NCBI RefSeq assembly: GCF_016765655.2
Contig: NZ_CP086106.1
Location: forward strand, 3,771,001-3,835,000
Direction: 5' to 3'
DNA: 64,000 bases
From: Skermanella mucosa
GTDB taxonomy: Bacteria > Pseudomonadota > Alphaproteobacteria > Azospirillales > Azospirillaceae
Part shown: piece after piece, positions 35,066 through 43,586 of the stretch
How the letters are laid out: each line of letters starts with the position of its first letter
Numbering within the stretch: position 1 is the stretch's first letter
The notes under the pieces: model-generated
The model's database searches: none
What the model was told of the DNA's origin: nothing
The model's input: only the letters and a program-made list of their open reading frames with translations
Made by a program: the position numbers and the translations under genes

Positions 35066-35413
35066 ATGACCATAGAGGATCTTCAGGAAAGCGCCCGCGA
35101 AGCGAGCAAACTGCTGAAGGCGATGAGCAACGAACGCCGACTGCTGATCCTCTGCCACCTCGCCCTGGGGGAAAAGTCGGTCGGCGAGCTGGAGGCGCTG
35201 GTGGACCTGAGCCAGTCCGCCCTTTCCCAGCATCTGGCGCGGCTGCGCCGGGACAAATTGGTGCGCACCCGACGGTCCGCGCAGACGATCTACTATTCCC
35301 TCCAGGGTGGCGAAGCGGCGGCCGTGATGAAGGTTCTCCACGATCTTTACTGCGCGCAGCAGCAGGAACAGGCGGATACACCGGCGACCGAGGACAGCGC
35401 CGCCATCGCCTGA
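35066..35413 (+). CDS. ArsR-family regulator with SqrR/BigR-like cysteine pair
   Basis: 115 residues. A winged helix with VGELEALVDLSQSALSQHLARLRRDKLV as the recognition part. Two cysteines, Cys30 in RRLLILCHL and Cys96 in LHDLYCAQQ, are 66 residues apart, the same spacing as the dithiol persulfide sensors SqrR (Cys41/Cys107) and BigR. No metal-binding ELCVCDL motif is present, so arsenic sensing is unlikely. Divergent from the TusA gene, which is a plausible target along with itself. The 243-base gap between them shows no operator I can call. Confidence 0.85.
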   Translation: MTIEDLQESAREASKLLKAMSNERRLLILCHLALGEKSVGELEALVDLSQSALSQHLARLRRDKLVRTRRSAQTIYYSLQGGEAAAVMKVLHDLYCAQQQEQADTPATEDSAAIA

Positions 35414-35414
35414 G

Positions 35415-35834
35415 TCAACCACCAGGCCCCCGCCCTTCCCCGGACCTCATCATCCAGCGCATCCCCACGCCGGCCAGGGCCAGCCAACCGGCCATGAAAG
35501 CGAGCCCCCCGACCGGCGCCACGGCACCCAGCAGGCTGGGCCCCTGCACCGCAAGGAGATAGAGCGCCCCGCAGAACAGCAGGGTGCCGATCAGGAAGCA
35601 CCACCCCGCCGCTGCGAGCAGCCAGCCTCCCCGGCCCGGCCCCCCGAAGCGGGCCAGCGCCGCGACCCCGCCCAGCGCCAGGGCGTGCCACATCTGGTAC
35701 TGTCCGGCGATCCGGAACAGCTCGATCGAACGGGCGTCGGACAGCCCGTGCGAGGCATAGGCGCCGGTCGCCACCGCGATGCCGGCGCTCAGCGCCGCCA
35801 GCACGAGCCAAAATCCGGTGATGCGTCGCGACAT
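35415..35834 (-). CDS. DUF423 membrane protein
   Basis: 139 residues with four hydrophobic helices. VATGAYASHGLSD, FRIAGQYQMWHALALGGVAAL, FLIGTLLFCGALYLLAV and VAPVGGLAFMAGWLAL are the DUF423 (YwdK) blocks. Function unknown. It starts MSRRITGFW; the frame is open 31 codons further but without homology. Its stop is one base from the stop of the convergent regulator gene. Confidence 0.9.
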   Translation of the reverse strand: MSRRITGFWLVLAALSAGIAVATGAYASHGLSDARSIELFRIAGQYQMWHALALGGVAALARFGGPGRGGWLLAAAGWCFLIGTLLFCGALYLLAVQGPSLLGAVAPVGGLAFMAGWLALAGVGMRWMMRSGEGRGPGG

Positions 35835-36014
35835 GAATCGGTTCTCCTGCTTTCCGCCGCCTGACGCCCTCGTCTCCGCCGAACCGCTCGGCGCGGACGG
35901 GTATGGCCCGACGTTTGCTATGACCATATGGGTGAGCAGCGGCGACCAGCTATATCCTTTGGTTTATGCAAGCTGCTTCGCATTTTGCAATTCGAGACGC
36001 CGAGCCGAGGGACC

Positions 36015-37718
36015 ATGCCTCATCTTTCGCGCATTACGCCAGTCCTCAAGCAAAGCATCGACGACCGGTCCGGGAAGTTCAGGGGCGCGCGCCGTCCGCC
36101 GAATTCCGGGCCGCAGGGAAGCGATGGGGCGCTGGGCGCATTCATGGCGTCCGCATTCGACGGAATGGCCCTGCTCAAGGCGGTCCGCGACCCGAACGGC
36201 CGCATCAGCGACTTCCGCTGGATGCTGATCAACGAGGAAGGCGGACGCCTGATGGCGCGCCCCTCTGCGGACCTGATCGGCCGCCGGCTGACGGCGACGC
36301 TGCCCGACCTGGTTCCGGGCGGCCTGCTCGACCGGCTGGCCGCCGTCGCGGCCTCGGGGGAATGCGCGCGCTTCGAGGCCCCCTCCTGCGACGCCGACGG
36401 CGGGTGGTTGGAGTATTCCGCCGTTTCGGCCGACGGCGGCGTCGCCTTGAGTTTTCGCCCGGCGCGATCCTGGCGCGGCGGTGTGTCGGCCGAGGATGCA
36501 CGGAACGCCGACCGCGCCAAGGCCACGTTCCTGTCGCTGATGAGCCATGAGATCCGGACGCCGCTCAACGGCGTGGTCTGCGCGCTCGACCTGCTCGCGG
36601 AAGGCGTCGCGCGGGAGGACCGGGACGCCTTCATGGAGACGGCCCGCAACTCCGGCAGGGATCTGGCCCGGGTCATCGACGAGATCCTGGATTTCGCGAA
36701 GCTGGACAGCGAACCGGTCGAACTGATGGATTGCCCGTTCCGTCTTTCGGACCTGGTCGCCATGGAGGTCGACGCGGTGATCCGGTCGGCCGAAGCCAAG
36801 GGACTGACCATCGCCTGCCGTATCGACGCGGCGTTGACCCGGACCGTGCGGGGCGACCGCCAGAAACTGGCCAGGATCCTGCGGAACCTGCTGTCGAACG
36901 CGATCAAGTTCACCGAAGCCGGAGGACTGACCGTGGCGCTGGAGAGCGCCGATGCCTCCGCCGACGATCTCGCGGGTGGGCGAAGCGGTGGTCTCGTGCC
37001 GTTCGTGCTGTCGGTCACCGATTCCGGCATCGGGATCGACCCCGCTTACCGGGAAAGCCTATTCGAAGCCTTTACCCAGGAAGACTGGTCGATCAAGAGG
37101 CGCTACGGCGGCTGCGGCCTGGGACTCGCGGTCGCGAGCCGGCTCGCGGCCGCAATGGGAGGCCGCTTGACGGTGCTCAGCGACCCGGGGCACGGCAGCA
37201 GCTTCCGCCTGCACCTGACGATGCGGGCCGCCGACGGCCCGCAACCGTCGCCGGACTGCACGTCGAACAAGATTCGGCCCCATACGCCGACGCGCCAAGC
37301 CTCGCTACCCGGTCCGGCTCGCGGGGATTCGCGGCCGCGGGTGCTGCTGGCCGACGCCAGCGAGGCCAGCCGGATGGTGACCGGATTGATGCTGATGCGC
37401 GCGGGCTTCCTGGTGCATACCGTGACCACCGGTCGGAGCGCGGTCGAAACGGCGCGTAAAACGCGGTTCGACGCCGTCCTGCTGGACATAACGATGCCCG
37501 ATATGGGCGGCCTGTCCATGGCTTCGGCGATCGTGGCCCCCGGGGAAGTCAATGCGGGAGTACCGATGATCGGCATGATGGCGCATGCCGATGCGGCGGA
37601 CGCCGGCCGCTGGCGCGCCGCCGGCCTCGCGAGCCTGCTCGTCAAGCCGTTTCAGAAGCGGGACCTGCTCGGAGTGCTTGAAAGCTGCATCGGCGTCTCG
37701 GCCATTGCGGCCGAATGA
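36015..37718 (+). CDS. Hybrid histidine kinase with altered receiver
   Basis: 567 residues. A PAS-like N-terminal region (about residues 40-155, FDGMALLKAVRDPNGRISDFRWMLINEEG), HisKA with His178 in LSLMSHEIRTPLNGVV, HATPase with RNLLSNAIKFT, TDSGIGID and GCGLGLAVA, then a receiver (about 437-560) with phosphoacceptor Asp491 in VLLDITMPDMGG and Lys in LLVKPFQ. The receiver departs from consensus: the acidic pair reads LLADAS (one acid), and the Thr is Met in IGMMAHA. An ATG preceded by GAGG is used; the frame is open 29 codons upstream. No membrane segment. Convergent with cheZ. Confidence 0.87.
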   Translation: MPHLSRITPVLKQSIDDRSGKFRGARRPPNSGPQGSDGALGAFMASAFDGMALLKAVRDPNGRISDFRWMLINEEGGRLMARPSADLIGRRLTATLPDLVPGGLLDRLAAVAASGECARFEAPSCDADGGWLEYSAVSADGGVALSFRPARSWRGGVSAEDARNADRAKATFLSLMSHEIRTPLNGVVCALDLLAEGVAREDRDAFMETARNSGRDLARVIDEILDFAKLDSEPVELMDCPFRLSDLVAMEVDAVIRSAEAKGLTIACRIDAALTRTVRGDRQKLARILRNLLSNAIKFTEAGGLTVALESADASADDLAGGRSGGLVPFVLSVTDSGIGIDPAYRESLFEAFTQEDWSIKRRYGGCGLGLAVASRLAAAMGGRLTVLSDPGHGSSFRLHLTMRAADGPQPSPDCTSNKIRPHTPTRQASLPGPARGDSRPRVLLADASEASRMVTGLMLMRAGFLVHTVTTGRSAVETARKTRFDAVLLDITMPDMGGLSMASAIVAPGEVNAGVPMIGMMAHADAADAGRWRAAGLASLLVKPFQKRDLLGVLESCIGVSAIAAE

Positions 37719-37736
37719 AACCGCCTGCGGGATGGA

Positions 37737-38486
37737 TCAGCCGAACAGGGCGTCGATTTCCGCCTGGCTGATCGCCTTGCCCTGGAGCTGCGGCCCGTTC
37801 AGCAGCTTGGCCTCCTCCGCCACCGGCACCTCGACCGAGGTCGGCAGGTTGGCGAATGCCTCGGCACCCCAGGTCTGGATCATGTTGACGACCCGCTCCT
37901 CGATGAAGTCGAGCGTCCGTACGACCTTGCCAATCCGCTGGCCGGTAATGTCCTGGAAGTTGCACGCCTCGAAGATGCTCACGACGGCGTCCATGATGCC
38001 GTCGAGGTCGGCCTTGCCCTCGGGATCGTCGGTCCTGGCCTTGAGCTTGACCGCCGTGCGCTCGATCAGTTCGGCCGCGCTCAGCACCCCGTTGGTCGCG
38101 TGTTCGGTCGCGCTGACGATGGCGGCCAACTCCTCGCCGGCCACCACAAGCCTATCCTGCTCCGCCTTGGGATGGCGGAGCGCCGCGATCTCGATGTGGG
38201 TCGCCTGGATGCGCTGCTGGAGGTCGGCGACGTCTGGTCCGGGTCCGGGGAAGGACGGTGGTCCGGACGCGGGGGCCGGCTCCGTGACCGGCTGAAGCGC
38301 CGCCAGTTCGTCGAGCCGCCGCTCGATCCGGTCGATCGCCGCCATCAGTTCCGCGGGCGTGGCCGTCGGAACGGGAGGGGGAGCCGCAGGCTCCGGCTTC
38401 GCGAGGGCTTCCAGGTCGGATGGCGCCCCGTGCCGGAAAGGCAGGCCTCGGCGTTGCAGTTCTGCGGTGAATGGCTTGGCCGACAT
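37737..38486 (-). CDS. cheZ: Protein phosphatase CheZ
   Basis: 249 residues. EACNFQDITGQRIGKVVRTLDFIEERV holds the catalytic Gln that removes phosphate from CheY~P, and the C-terminal QAEIDALFG is the short CheY-binding tail. The middle is helical and coiled. The start is uncertain: ATG at 38486 (used) or TTG at 38519. No flagellar or chemoreceptor genes are near; a hybrid kinase gene converges on it. The window also holds a CheC-type enzyme, so two unrelated CheY~P phosphatases are present. Confidence 0.87.
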   Translation of the reverse strand: MSAKPFTAELQRRGLPFRHGAPSDLEALAKPEPAAPPPVPTATPAELMAAIDRIERRLDELAALQPVTEPAPASGPPSFPGPGPDVADLQQRIQATHIEIAALRHPKAEQDRLVVAGEELAAIVSATEHATNGVLSAAELIERTAVKLKARTDDPEGKADLDGIMDAVVSIFEACNFQDITGQRIGKVVRTLDFIEERVVNMIQTWGAEAFANLPTSVEVPVAEEAKLLNGPQLQGKAISQAEIDALFG

Positions 38487-38647
38487 GCCGTCGATCTCTG
38501 CGAAGCTGGTACGGGACAACAGCGGCAGAGTATCGACGTATACACTTTATCGAAGGTTAACAGGTCCCATGCGAATTGTCGCATTTCGGTTGAAACGGGG
38601 AATTCGGCGATCGGCGCGCGCGACCGCCGCGCCCCCAGGCACCGGCA

Positions 38648-39595
38648 TCAGAACCGGCCGCGGTCGTGGGGAGCGCCATAGTCCAGCGCCGGCCCCTTCG
38701 GCACGATGCCGGTCGGGTTGATGGTCTTGTGGCTGCCGTAATAGTGCCGCTTGATATGGTCGAAGCTGACCGTCCCGGCGACTCCGTCCACCTGGTAGAG
38801 CTCGCGCAGGTAGTTGGACAGGTTCGGGTAATCCTCGATCCGGCGCAGGTTGCACTTGAAATGGCCGACATACACCGCATCGAATCGGACCAGGGTGGTG
38901 AACAGCCGCCAATCCGCCTCGGTCTGGCGGTCGCCGGCGAGATAGCGCTGGCGGCTCAGCCTCTCCTCCAGCGTGTCGAGCGCCTCGAACAGTTGGTCGA
39001 AGGCCCGCTCATAGACAGCTTGGTCCGTCGCGAAACCGGCCTTGTAGACGCCGTTGTTGACCCGGTCGTAGACATAGGCGTTGATCTCGTCGATCTCGCC
39101 GCGCAGGTCGGCCGGGTAATAGTCGACCGAGGAGTCGCCGAAAGCGTCGAACTCGGTATTGAGCATGCGGATGATCTCGGCCGATTCGTTGTTGACGATC
39201 GTCCGCTTCTGCTTGTCCCACAGCACGGGCACGGTCACCCGGCCGTTCATGTCGGGCTTGACCTCGGTATAGACCTCGTAGAGGAAGCGCTTGCCGTTGA
39301 CCGCGTCGGCGCCGGGCGCCAGCTCCCAGCCGTTCTCCAGCATCAGCGGCTCGACCACGGAGACCGAGATCACTTCGTCAAGCTTCTTCAGCTTGCGGAA
39401 GATCAGGGTCCGGTGCGCCCACGGACAGGCCAGCGAGACATAGAGGTGATAGCGCCCCGGTTCGGCCTTGAAGCCCGACGAGCCGTCGGCCGTGACCTGG
39501 TTCCGGAACGCGCTTTCCTGCCGCTTGAAGGCGCCGCCCGTCGATTTCGTGTCATACCACTGGTCGTGCCAGCGCCCGTCGATCAGCAAACCCAT
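38648..39595 (-). CDS. Glutathionyl-hydroquinone reductase (Xi-class GST)
   Basis: 315 residues. The catalytic Cys is in VSLACPWAHRTLIFRKL, the CPWA motif of the YqjG/PcpF family, which uses glutathione to reduce glutathionyl-hydroquinones. DINAYVYDRVNNGVYKAGFA-type sequence (here EINAYVYDRVNNGVYKAG) is also a family mark. Start MGLLIDGRW at 39595. It lies downstream of wrbA on the same strand with a hairpin between, so both may serve quinone detoxification. Confidence 0.93.
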   Translation of the reverse strand: MGLLIDGRWHDQWYDTKSTGGAFKRQESAFRNQVTADGSSGFKAEPGRYHLYVSLACPWAHRTLIFRKLKKLDEVISVSVVEPLMLENGWELAPGADAVNGKRFLYEVYTEVKPDMNGRVTVPVLWDKQKRTIVNNESAEIIRMLNTEFDAFGDSSVDYYPADLRGEIDEINAYVYDRVNNGVYKAGFATDQAVYERAFDQLFEALDTLEERLSRQRYLAGDRQTEADWRLFTTLVRFDAVYVGHFKCNLRRIEDYPNLSNYLRELYQVDGVAGTVSFDHIKRHYYGSHKTINPTGIVPKGPALDYGAPHDRGRF

Positions 39596-39630
39596 GGTCG
39601 TTCCCTTCAGCGTTGCGTTGCAATCCCTTG

Positions 39631-39659
39631 CCGTGCCTCCGATAGAACCGGAGGCACGG
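39631..39659. terminator. 11-bp-arm hairpin between wrbA and the GST gene
   Basis: CCGTGCCTCCG and CGGAGGCACGG pair perfectly around a 7-base loop. There is no T-run on the minus strand, so it may reduce read-through or stabilise the wrbA end rather than terminate strictly. Confidence 0.5.
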
Positions 39660-39694
39660 GTCTTCAACATCGGCCACGCAGCTTTGGTGCGGGA

Positions 39695-40297
39695 TCAGCC
39701 GTGCAGCTTCGCCGCGATCTCCGCGACATGGCGGCCTTGGAAGCGGGCGCCGTCGAGTTCCACGGCGCTGGGCTGGCGCGAGCCGTCGCCGCCGGCGATC
39801 GTCGTGGCGCCGTAGGGCGAGCCGCCGGCGATCTCGTCCAGGGTCGTCTGGCCGGCGAAGCTGTAGGGGAGGCCCACGATCACCATGCCTTGGTGGAGCA
39901 GCGTGGTGTGGAAGGAGAGGATGGTGCTCTCCTGTCCGCCGTGCTGGGTCGCCGTCGAGGCGAAGACGCTGCCGACCTTGCCGATCAGCTTTCCCTGCGC
40001 CCACAGGCCGCCGGTCTGGTCGAGGAAATTGCGCATCTGGGACGCCATGTTGCCGAAGCGGGTCGGCGTCCCGAAGATGATGGCGTCGTAATCGGCGAGT
40101 TCCGCCGGAGTCGCGACCGGGGCGGCCTGGTCCAGCTTGACGCCGGCCTTGGCCGCGACTTCCGGCGGCATCAGCTCGGGTACGCGCTTGACCGTCACGT
40201 CGGTGCCGGGAACCGAACGGGCTCCTTCGGCGACCGCTCCGGCCATGGTTTCGATGTGACCATAGGTGCTGTAGTAGAGGACCAGGACCTTCGCCAT
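39695..40297 (-). CDS. wrbA: NAD(P)H:quinone oxidoreductase WrbA
   Basis: 200 residues, standard length. A flavodoxin-like FMN enzyme that reduces quinones by two electrons. [21 protein letters not shown] binds FMN phosphate; [29 protein letters not shown] and [25 protein letters not shown] are WrbA blocks. Start MAKVLVLYY. Divergent from a LysR-family gene with an operator-like repeat between them. Confidence 0.95.
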   Translation of the reverse strand: MAKVLVLYYSTYGHIETMAGAVAEGARSVPGTDVTVKRVPELMPPEVAAKAGVKLDQAAPVATPAELADYDAIIFGTPTRFGNMASQMRNFLDQTGGLWAQGKLIGKVGSVFASTATQHGGQESTILSFHTTLLHQGMVIVGLPYSFAGQTTLDEIAGGSPYGATTIAGGDGSRQPSAVELDGARFQGRHVAEIAAKLHG

Positions 40298-40402
40298 GTC
40301 TCGTCTCCCGTTGGATGGATCCGTCGGCACCAGTTCGCCGCGCCGACGCCCTGATAGGTATCGCGTTGCGCCGATCCTGATAATCACCGACAATCTCACT
40401 TC

Positions 40403-40425
40403 ATTGTTCTGCCAGACGCAACAAT
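40403..40425. promoter_or_regulatory. LysR-type operator between wrbA and its divergent regulator
   Basis: ATTGTT, 11 bases, AACAAT: a perfect interrupted palindrome that fits the T-N11-A rule for LysR binding. It ends 16 bases before the regulator ATG and about 105 bases upstream of wrbA. Confidence 0.65.
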
Positions 40426-40441
40426 ACGGCGGGAAGGATGT

Positions 40442-41368
40442 ATGGACCGGCTTGACGACATGTGCGTGTTCATCCGGGTGGTGGATGCCCGCAGCTTCAC
40501 GCTCGCGGCGGAGCGGCTGGGCTTGTCCAAGTCGGCGGTCAGCCGGCGCATGGCCGACCTGGAGAACCGCCTGGGCGCCCGGCTGCTCAACCGTACCACC
40601 CGCAGCCTGAGCCTGACCGAGGTGGGGCGGGCTTTCTACGACCGCTGCGCGCGGATCGTGGCCGACGTGGAGGAAGCCGAGCGAGCCGTCGCCGACCTGC
40701 ACGCGCAGCCGCGCGGGACGTTGAGGATCAATGCGCCGATGTCGTTCGGCATGATGCATATCGCGCCGGCAATCGCCGAGTTCCTGCGCCGCCATCCCGG
40801 CCTGGAGATCGACATGGACCTCAACGACCGGTACATCGACTTGATCGAGGAGGGCTACGACGTCGCGGTGCGGATCGGCAGGCTGCGCGACAGCAGCTTG
40901 GTCGCCCGGCGCCTCGCCCCGAACCGGCGAGTGGTCGTGGGCAGTCCCGCCTACTTCAAGGCCCACGGTCGGCCGGTCGATCCCGATGATCTGGCCGGCC
41001 ACAACTGCTTGATCTATACCAACGCGCCGCTGGCCGACCAGTGGCAGTTCCGGATCGACGGCGAAGTGCGCTCGGTGAAGGTTTCCGGCACCCTGCGGGT
41101 CAACAACGGCGAGGTACTGCGGGAGGCCGCCGTCGGCGGCCATGGGATCGCCATCCTGCCGACCTTCATCATCGGCGAGCAGATCGCCAGCGGCCGGCTG
41201 GACGTCGTCCTGATGGATTTCGTCGCCGGAGACAGCGCCGTCCACGCGGTTTATCCGCACGGTCGCCACCTGTCGCCCAAGGTGAGGGTGTTCGTCGATT
41301 TCCTGGCCGGGCGGTTCGGTCCGGTGCCCTATTGGGACGCCTCGCTGCACGTGCTGACCGGGGGGTGA
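40442..41368 (+). CDS. LysR-family transcriptional regulator
   Basis: 308 residues. N-terminal winged helix ([51 protein letters not shown] shortened: the recognition helix is in [16 protein letters not shown]). A PBP-like effector domain follows from about residue 90 ([20 protein letters not shown]). It resembles the CrgA/DsdC-like branch whose members often control quinone or aldehyde reductases. Divergence from wrbA and the shared operator suggest it controls wrbA and itself. Confidence 0.92.
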   Translation: MDRLDDMCVFIRVVDARSFTLAAERLGLSKSAVSRRMADLENRLGARLLNRTTRSLSLTEVGRAFYDRCARIVADVEEAERAVADLHAQPRGTLRINAPMSFGMMHIAPAIAEFLRRHPGLEIDMDLNDRYIDLIEEGYDVAVRIGRLRDSSLVARRLAPNRRVVVGSPAYFKAHGRPVDPDDLAGHNCLIYTNAPLADQWQFRIDGEVRSVKVSGTLRVNNGEVLREAAVGGHGIAILPTFIIGEQIASGRLDVVLMDFVAGDSAVHAVYPHGRHLSPKVRVFVDFLAGRFGPVPYWDASLHVLTGG

Positions 41369-41382
41369 GCGGCACTCACCCG

Positions 41383-41407
41383 GGAACCCTCCGCTCCACT
41401 CCCTGTT
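41383..41407 (+). promoter_or_regulatory. Candidate EcfG (general stress) promoter for the fasciclin gene
   Basis: GGAAC, 17 bases, GTT fits the loose EcfG consensus of alphaproteobacteria. It lies about 57 bases upstream of the ATG. It partly overlaps a weak inverted repeat (CCTGTT / AACAGG, 41402-41422). Confidence 0.28.
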
Positions 41408-41463
41408 GTAACCGCTAACAGGCGAGTTGCTTGTCAAGAGACAAAACGCGGAGGATGAGGATA

Positions 41464-42744
41464 ATGAACAGGTTGATGTTGGGCGCGGCGGTCATCGCGC
41501 TTACCGCAGGGACGATGGGAACGGTTCAGGCCCAGACCTCCTCCAGTGGCAGTACCGAGAATTTGCAGCCGGCTTCCTGCACGCAACTGGAGATCGGTCA
41601 GGTCGGCAACCGTGTGGACCAGCTCCAAGGCCAGCAGAAGGCCGAGGCCGAGCTGATGCTCCAACGGGCCCGCGGTGCCCAGAACGATGGCGAACTCAAC
41701 CAGTGCCGCCAAATTCTCGCGGACCTTGAGAAGATGCTCCCGGGCGGCCAGCAGGTCACCAAGACGACCCCGCTTCCCGCTATCCTCGGCGGCGAGGGTG
41801 GCCAAGGCGGCCAGGGCACCGCGCGTAGCGGCGCCGATCCGCAGCAGGCTCCCATCCAGGCTGACAACGTGGTCGCGGCGCTGCGCGAGAACCGCCAGTT
41901 CAGCACCCTGGTCGGATTGATCGAGAGCGCCGGCATGGCCGAGACGCTGAGCCAGTCGGGTCCCTACACGATCTTCGCGCCGACCAACGCGGCCTTCGAG
42001 AAGCTGCCGCAGAACGTCCGCGACCAGCTGGGCCAGGAGCAGAACCGCGACCAGCTCCGCGCCGTGCTGTCCCAGCACGTGGTCCAGAACCAGAGCATCG
42101 CCTCCACCCAGATTCCTTCGGAAATCAAGGCAATGGGCGGCGGGCCGATCGACGTGTCGATGACCAATGGGCGCCCGCGCCTCAACATCGGCGCGCCGCA
42201 GCCGCCGGCCCAGAATCAGAGCGGGGCCGGCGCCGGCCAGACCATGGCCTCCCAGCCGGCAGCCGTGACGGATGTGCGCGACGCCCGGACCGCGCTGGAG
42301 AACGCAAACCAGACTCTGGGCGGCCAGGGCCAGGATATGGAGGCTGTCCAGGATCAGATCACGACCGCGCGCCAGGCGCTCGACCGCGGCTTGACCGGGG
42401 CGCAGGCGCCGAACCGCGCGCCCCTCGAACAGGCGAGCTCCGCCCTTGCCCGCGCCGATCAAGCCGTGCAGGCCAACGACCGGAACGCTGCCCGCCAAGC
42501 GGTCGACGACGCGCTGCTCCAACTCCGCCAGGCGGAGACCGCGATGACGGAAGGCACGGGGACCACTACCTCCGGCCAGACCGGTGGCGGCCAGACCGGT
42601 AACGGCCAGCAGCGGACGGCGGACCGTTCGGGCCAGAACCCCGCGTCCATCACCGTCGGTGATATCCGCACGGGCAACGGTTTCGTCCACGGCATCGATC
42701 AGGTTCTGGTGCCCGAGAACGTGCAGGAAGCGCTCGTCCAGTAA
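41464..42744 (+). CDS. Secreted fasciclin-domain protein with an internal helical insertion
   Basis: 426 residues with a Sec signal peptide ([23 protein letters not shown]). Residues about 30-100 are a small helical segment with two Cys ([15 protein letters not shown] ... [15 protein letters not shown]). The fasciclin (FAS1) domain starts near residue 139 ([47 protein letters not shown]). Its last strands ([22 protein letters not shown]) appear only at residues about 398-420. Between them sits about 160 residues of Ala/Gln/Asp-rich helix-prone sequence with Gly/Thr/Gln-rich tracts. GAGGAT precedes the ATG. Function in adhesion or envelope stability is likely but unproven. Confidence 0.82.
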   Translation: MNRLMLGAAVIALTAGTMGTVQAQTSSSGSTENLQPASCTQLEIGQVGNRVDQLQGQQKAEAELMLQRARGAQNDGELNQCRQILADLEKMLPGGQQVTKTTPLPAILGGEGGQGGQGTARSGADPQQAPIQADNVVAALRENRQFSTLVGLIESAGMAETLSQSGPYTIFAPTNAAFEKLPQNVRDQLGQEQNRDQLRAVLSQHVVQNQSIASTQIPSEIKAMGGGPIDVSMTNGRPRLNIGAPQPPAQNQSGAGAGQTMASQPAAVTDVRDARTALENANQTLGGQGQDMEAVQDQITTARQALDRGLTGAQAPNRAPLEQASSALARADQAVQANDRNAARQAVDDALLQLRQAETAMTEGTGTTTSGQTGGGQTGNGQQRTADRSGQNPASITVGDIRTGNGFVHGIDQVLVPENVQEALVQ

Positions 42745-42790
42745 CGGTTGGCAGTAGCGGCTGCAGCCAACCCCCAAGTCACCTCTTCGA

Positions 42791-42818
42791 GGCCGGCGCT
42801 CCCAGCGCCGGCCTTTTT
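42791..42818 (+). terminator. Intrinsic terminator after the fasciclin gene
   Basis: GGCCGGCGCT, CCC loop, AGCGCCGGCC and TTTTT: a textbook Rho-independent terminator 46 bases past the stop. Confidence 0.9.
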
Positions 42819-42835
42819 ATTTGTATTTGCCCTGC

Positions 42836-42864
42836 TTGACGCGCGTTCGAGACCAGCGTAGATG
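42836..42864 (+). promoter_or_regulatory. Promoter of the tetR-RND operon
   Basis: TTGACG at 42836-42841, 17-base spacer, TAGATG at 42859-42864. The operator palindrome begins four bases downstream, over the expected transcription start. Confidence 0.5.
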
Positions 42865-42867
42865 ACT

Positions 42868-42887
42868 GAGTGAATGAACGTTCACTC
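42868..42887. promoter_or_regulatory. TetR/AcrR-type operator
   Basis: GAGTGAA, six bases, TTCACTC, with an inner TGAACGTTCA palindrome. It lies 26 bases before the tetR ATG and just after a sigma-70-like promoter, ideal for repression of the pump operon by its first gene. Confidence 0.7.
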
Positions 42888-42913
42888 TCAGCACAGACGG
42901 CAGCACGGCGGCA

Positions 42914-43576
42914 ATGGCACCAAGCTTCAAGGAAGACTCGACGACCACGGCGGCAGCGGCGGCGACGGATCCGCGGGAGGCGCAGCAGCAGCGCATCCTT
43001 GCCGCCGCCATGACCTGCTTCGCGCGCTCGGGCTTCCACAAGGCCAGCATGCAGGACATCTGCGCCGAGGCCGGCATGAGCGCCGGCAACCTGTACCGCT
43101 ACTTCCGCAGCAAGGAAGCCATCATCGGCGCCATCGCGGAAGCCGACCGCGTCCGCAATGCCGAGATCTTCGAGATCCTGGACCGCACGGACGACCCGGT
43201 GCGCGGCCTTTCCGCGCTGGCCCGCGCCTTCCTGCGCGAGATGCACGGCCGCGAGGCGCCGGCGCTCTGCACCGAGATCATCGCCGAGGCGTTGCGCAAC
43301 CCCGAAATCCGCGCCATGTTCGAGCGTAACATCAACGAGGCCCACGCCGCCTGCGCCAAGGCGCTGCGCCGGGGAATCGAAAAGGGAACCGTCGATCCCG
43401 GGATCGACGTGGACGTCACCGTCCGGCTGCTGATGGCGCTGGGTGACGGCATCATCGCCCACCGGCCCATGGCCGATTTCATGACCGACGACAGGATCGA
43501 CGCCGTGCTCGACACCCTGCTGGAACGGTTCCTGCGGCCGACATCCGCACACTCCTCGCCTCTCCTTTCCGAATAA
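42914..43576 (+). CDS. TetR-family repressor of the RND pump
   Basis: 220 residues. After a low-complexity N-terminus the DNA-binding domain reads ILAAAMTCFARSGFHKASMQDICAEAGMSAGNLYRYFRSKEAII (in parts: helix-turn-helix in MQDICAEAGMSAGNLYRYF). The C-terminal ligand domain includes FLREMHGREAPALCTEIIAEALRNPEI. It is the first gene of an operon with a membrane fusion protein and an RND permease, and its own operator lies upstream, so autorepression relieved by a pump substrate is likely. Confidence 0.9.
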   Translation: MAPSFKEDSTTTAAAAATDPREAQQQRILAAAMTCFARSGFHKASMQDICAEAGMSAGNLYRYFRSKEAIIGAIAEADRVRNAEIFEILDRTDDPVRGLSALARAFLREMHGREAPALCTEIIAEALRNPEIRAMFERNINEAHAACAKALRRGIEKGTVDPGIDVDVTVRLLMALGDGIIAHRPMADFMTDDRIDAVLDTLLERFLRPTSAHSSPLLSE

Positions 43577-43586
43577 GGCCAAGACC

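Noticed and set aside
35066-35413. Arsenic-resistance regulator
   Set aside because: The metal-binding Cys motif of ArsR is absent and no ars genes are near; the Cys spacing fits persulfide sensors better.
42597-42630. Gly/Gln/Thr repeats in the fasciclin gene as a CRISPR-like array
   Set aside because: The repeats are short, in frame and coding, with no spacer structure; no CRISPR array or cas gene is present in the window.
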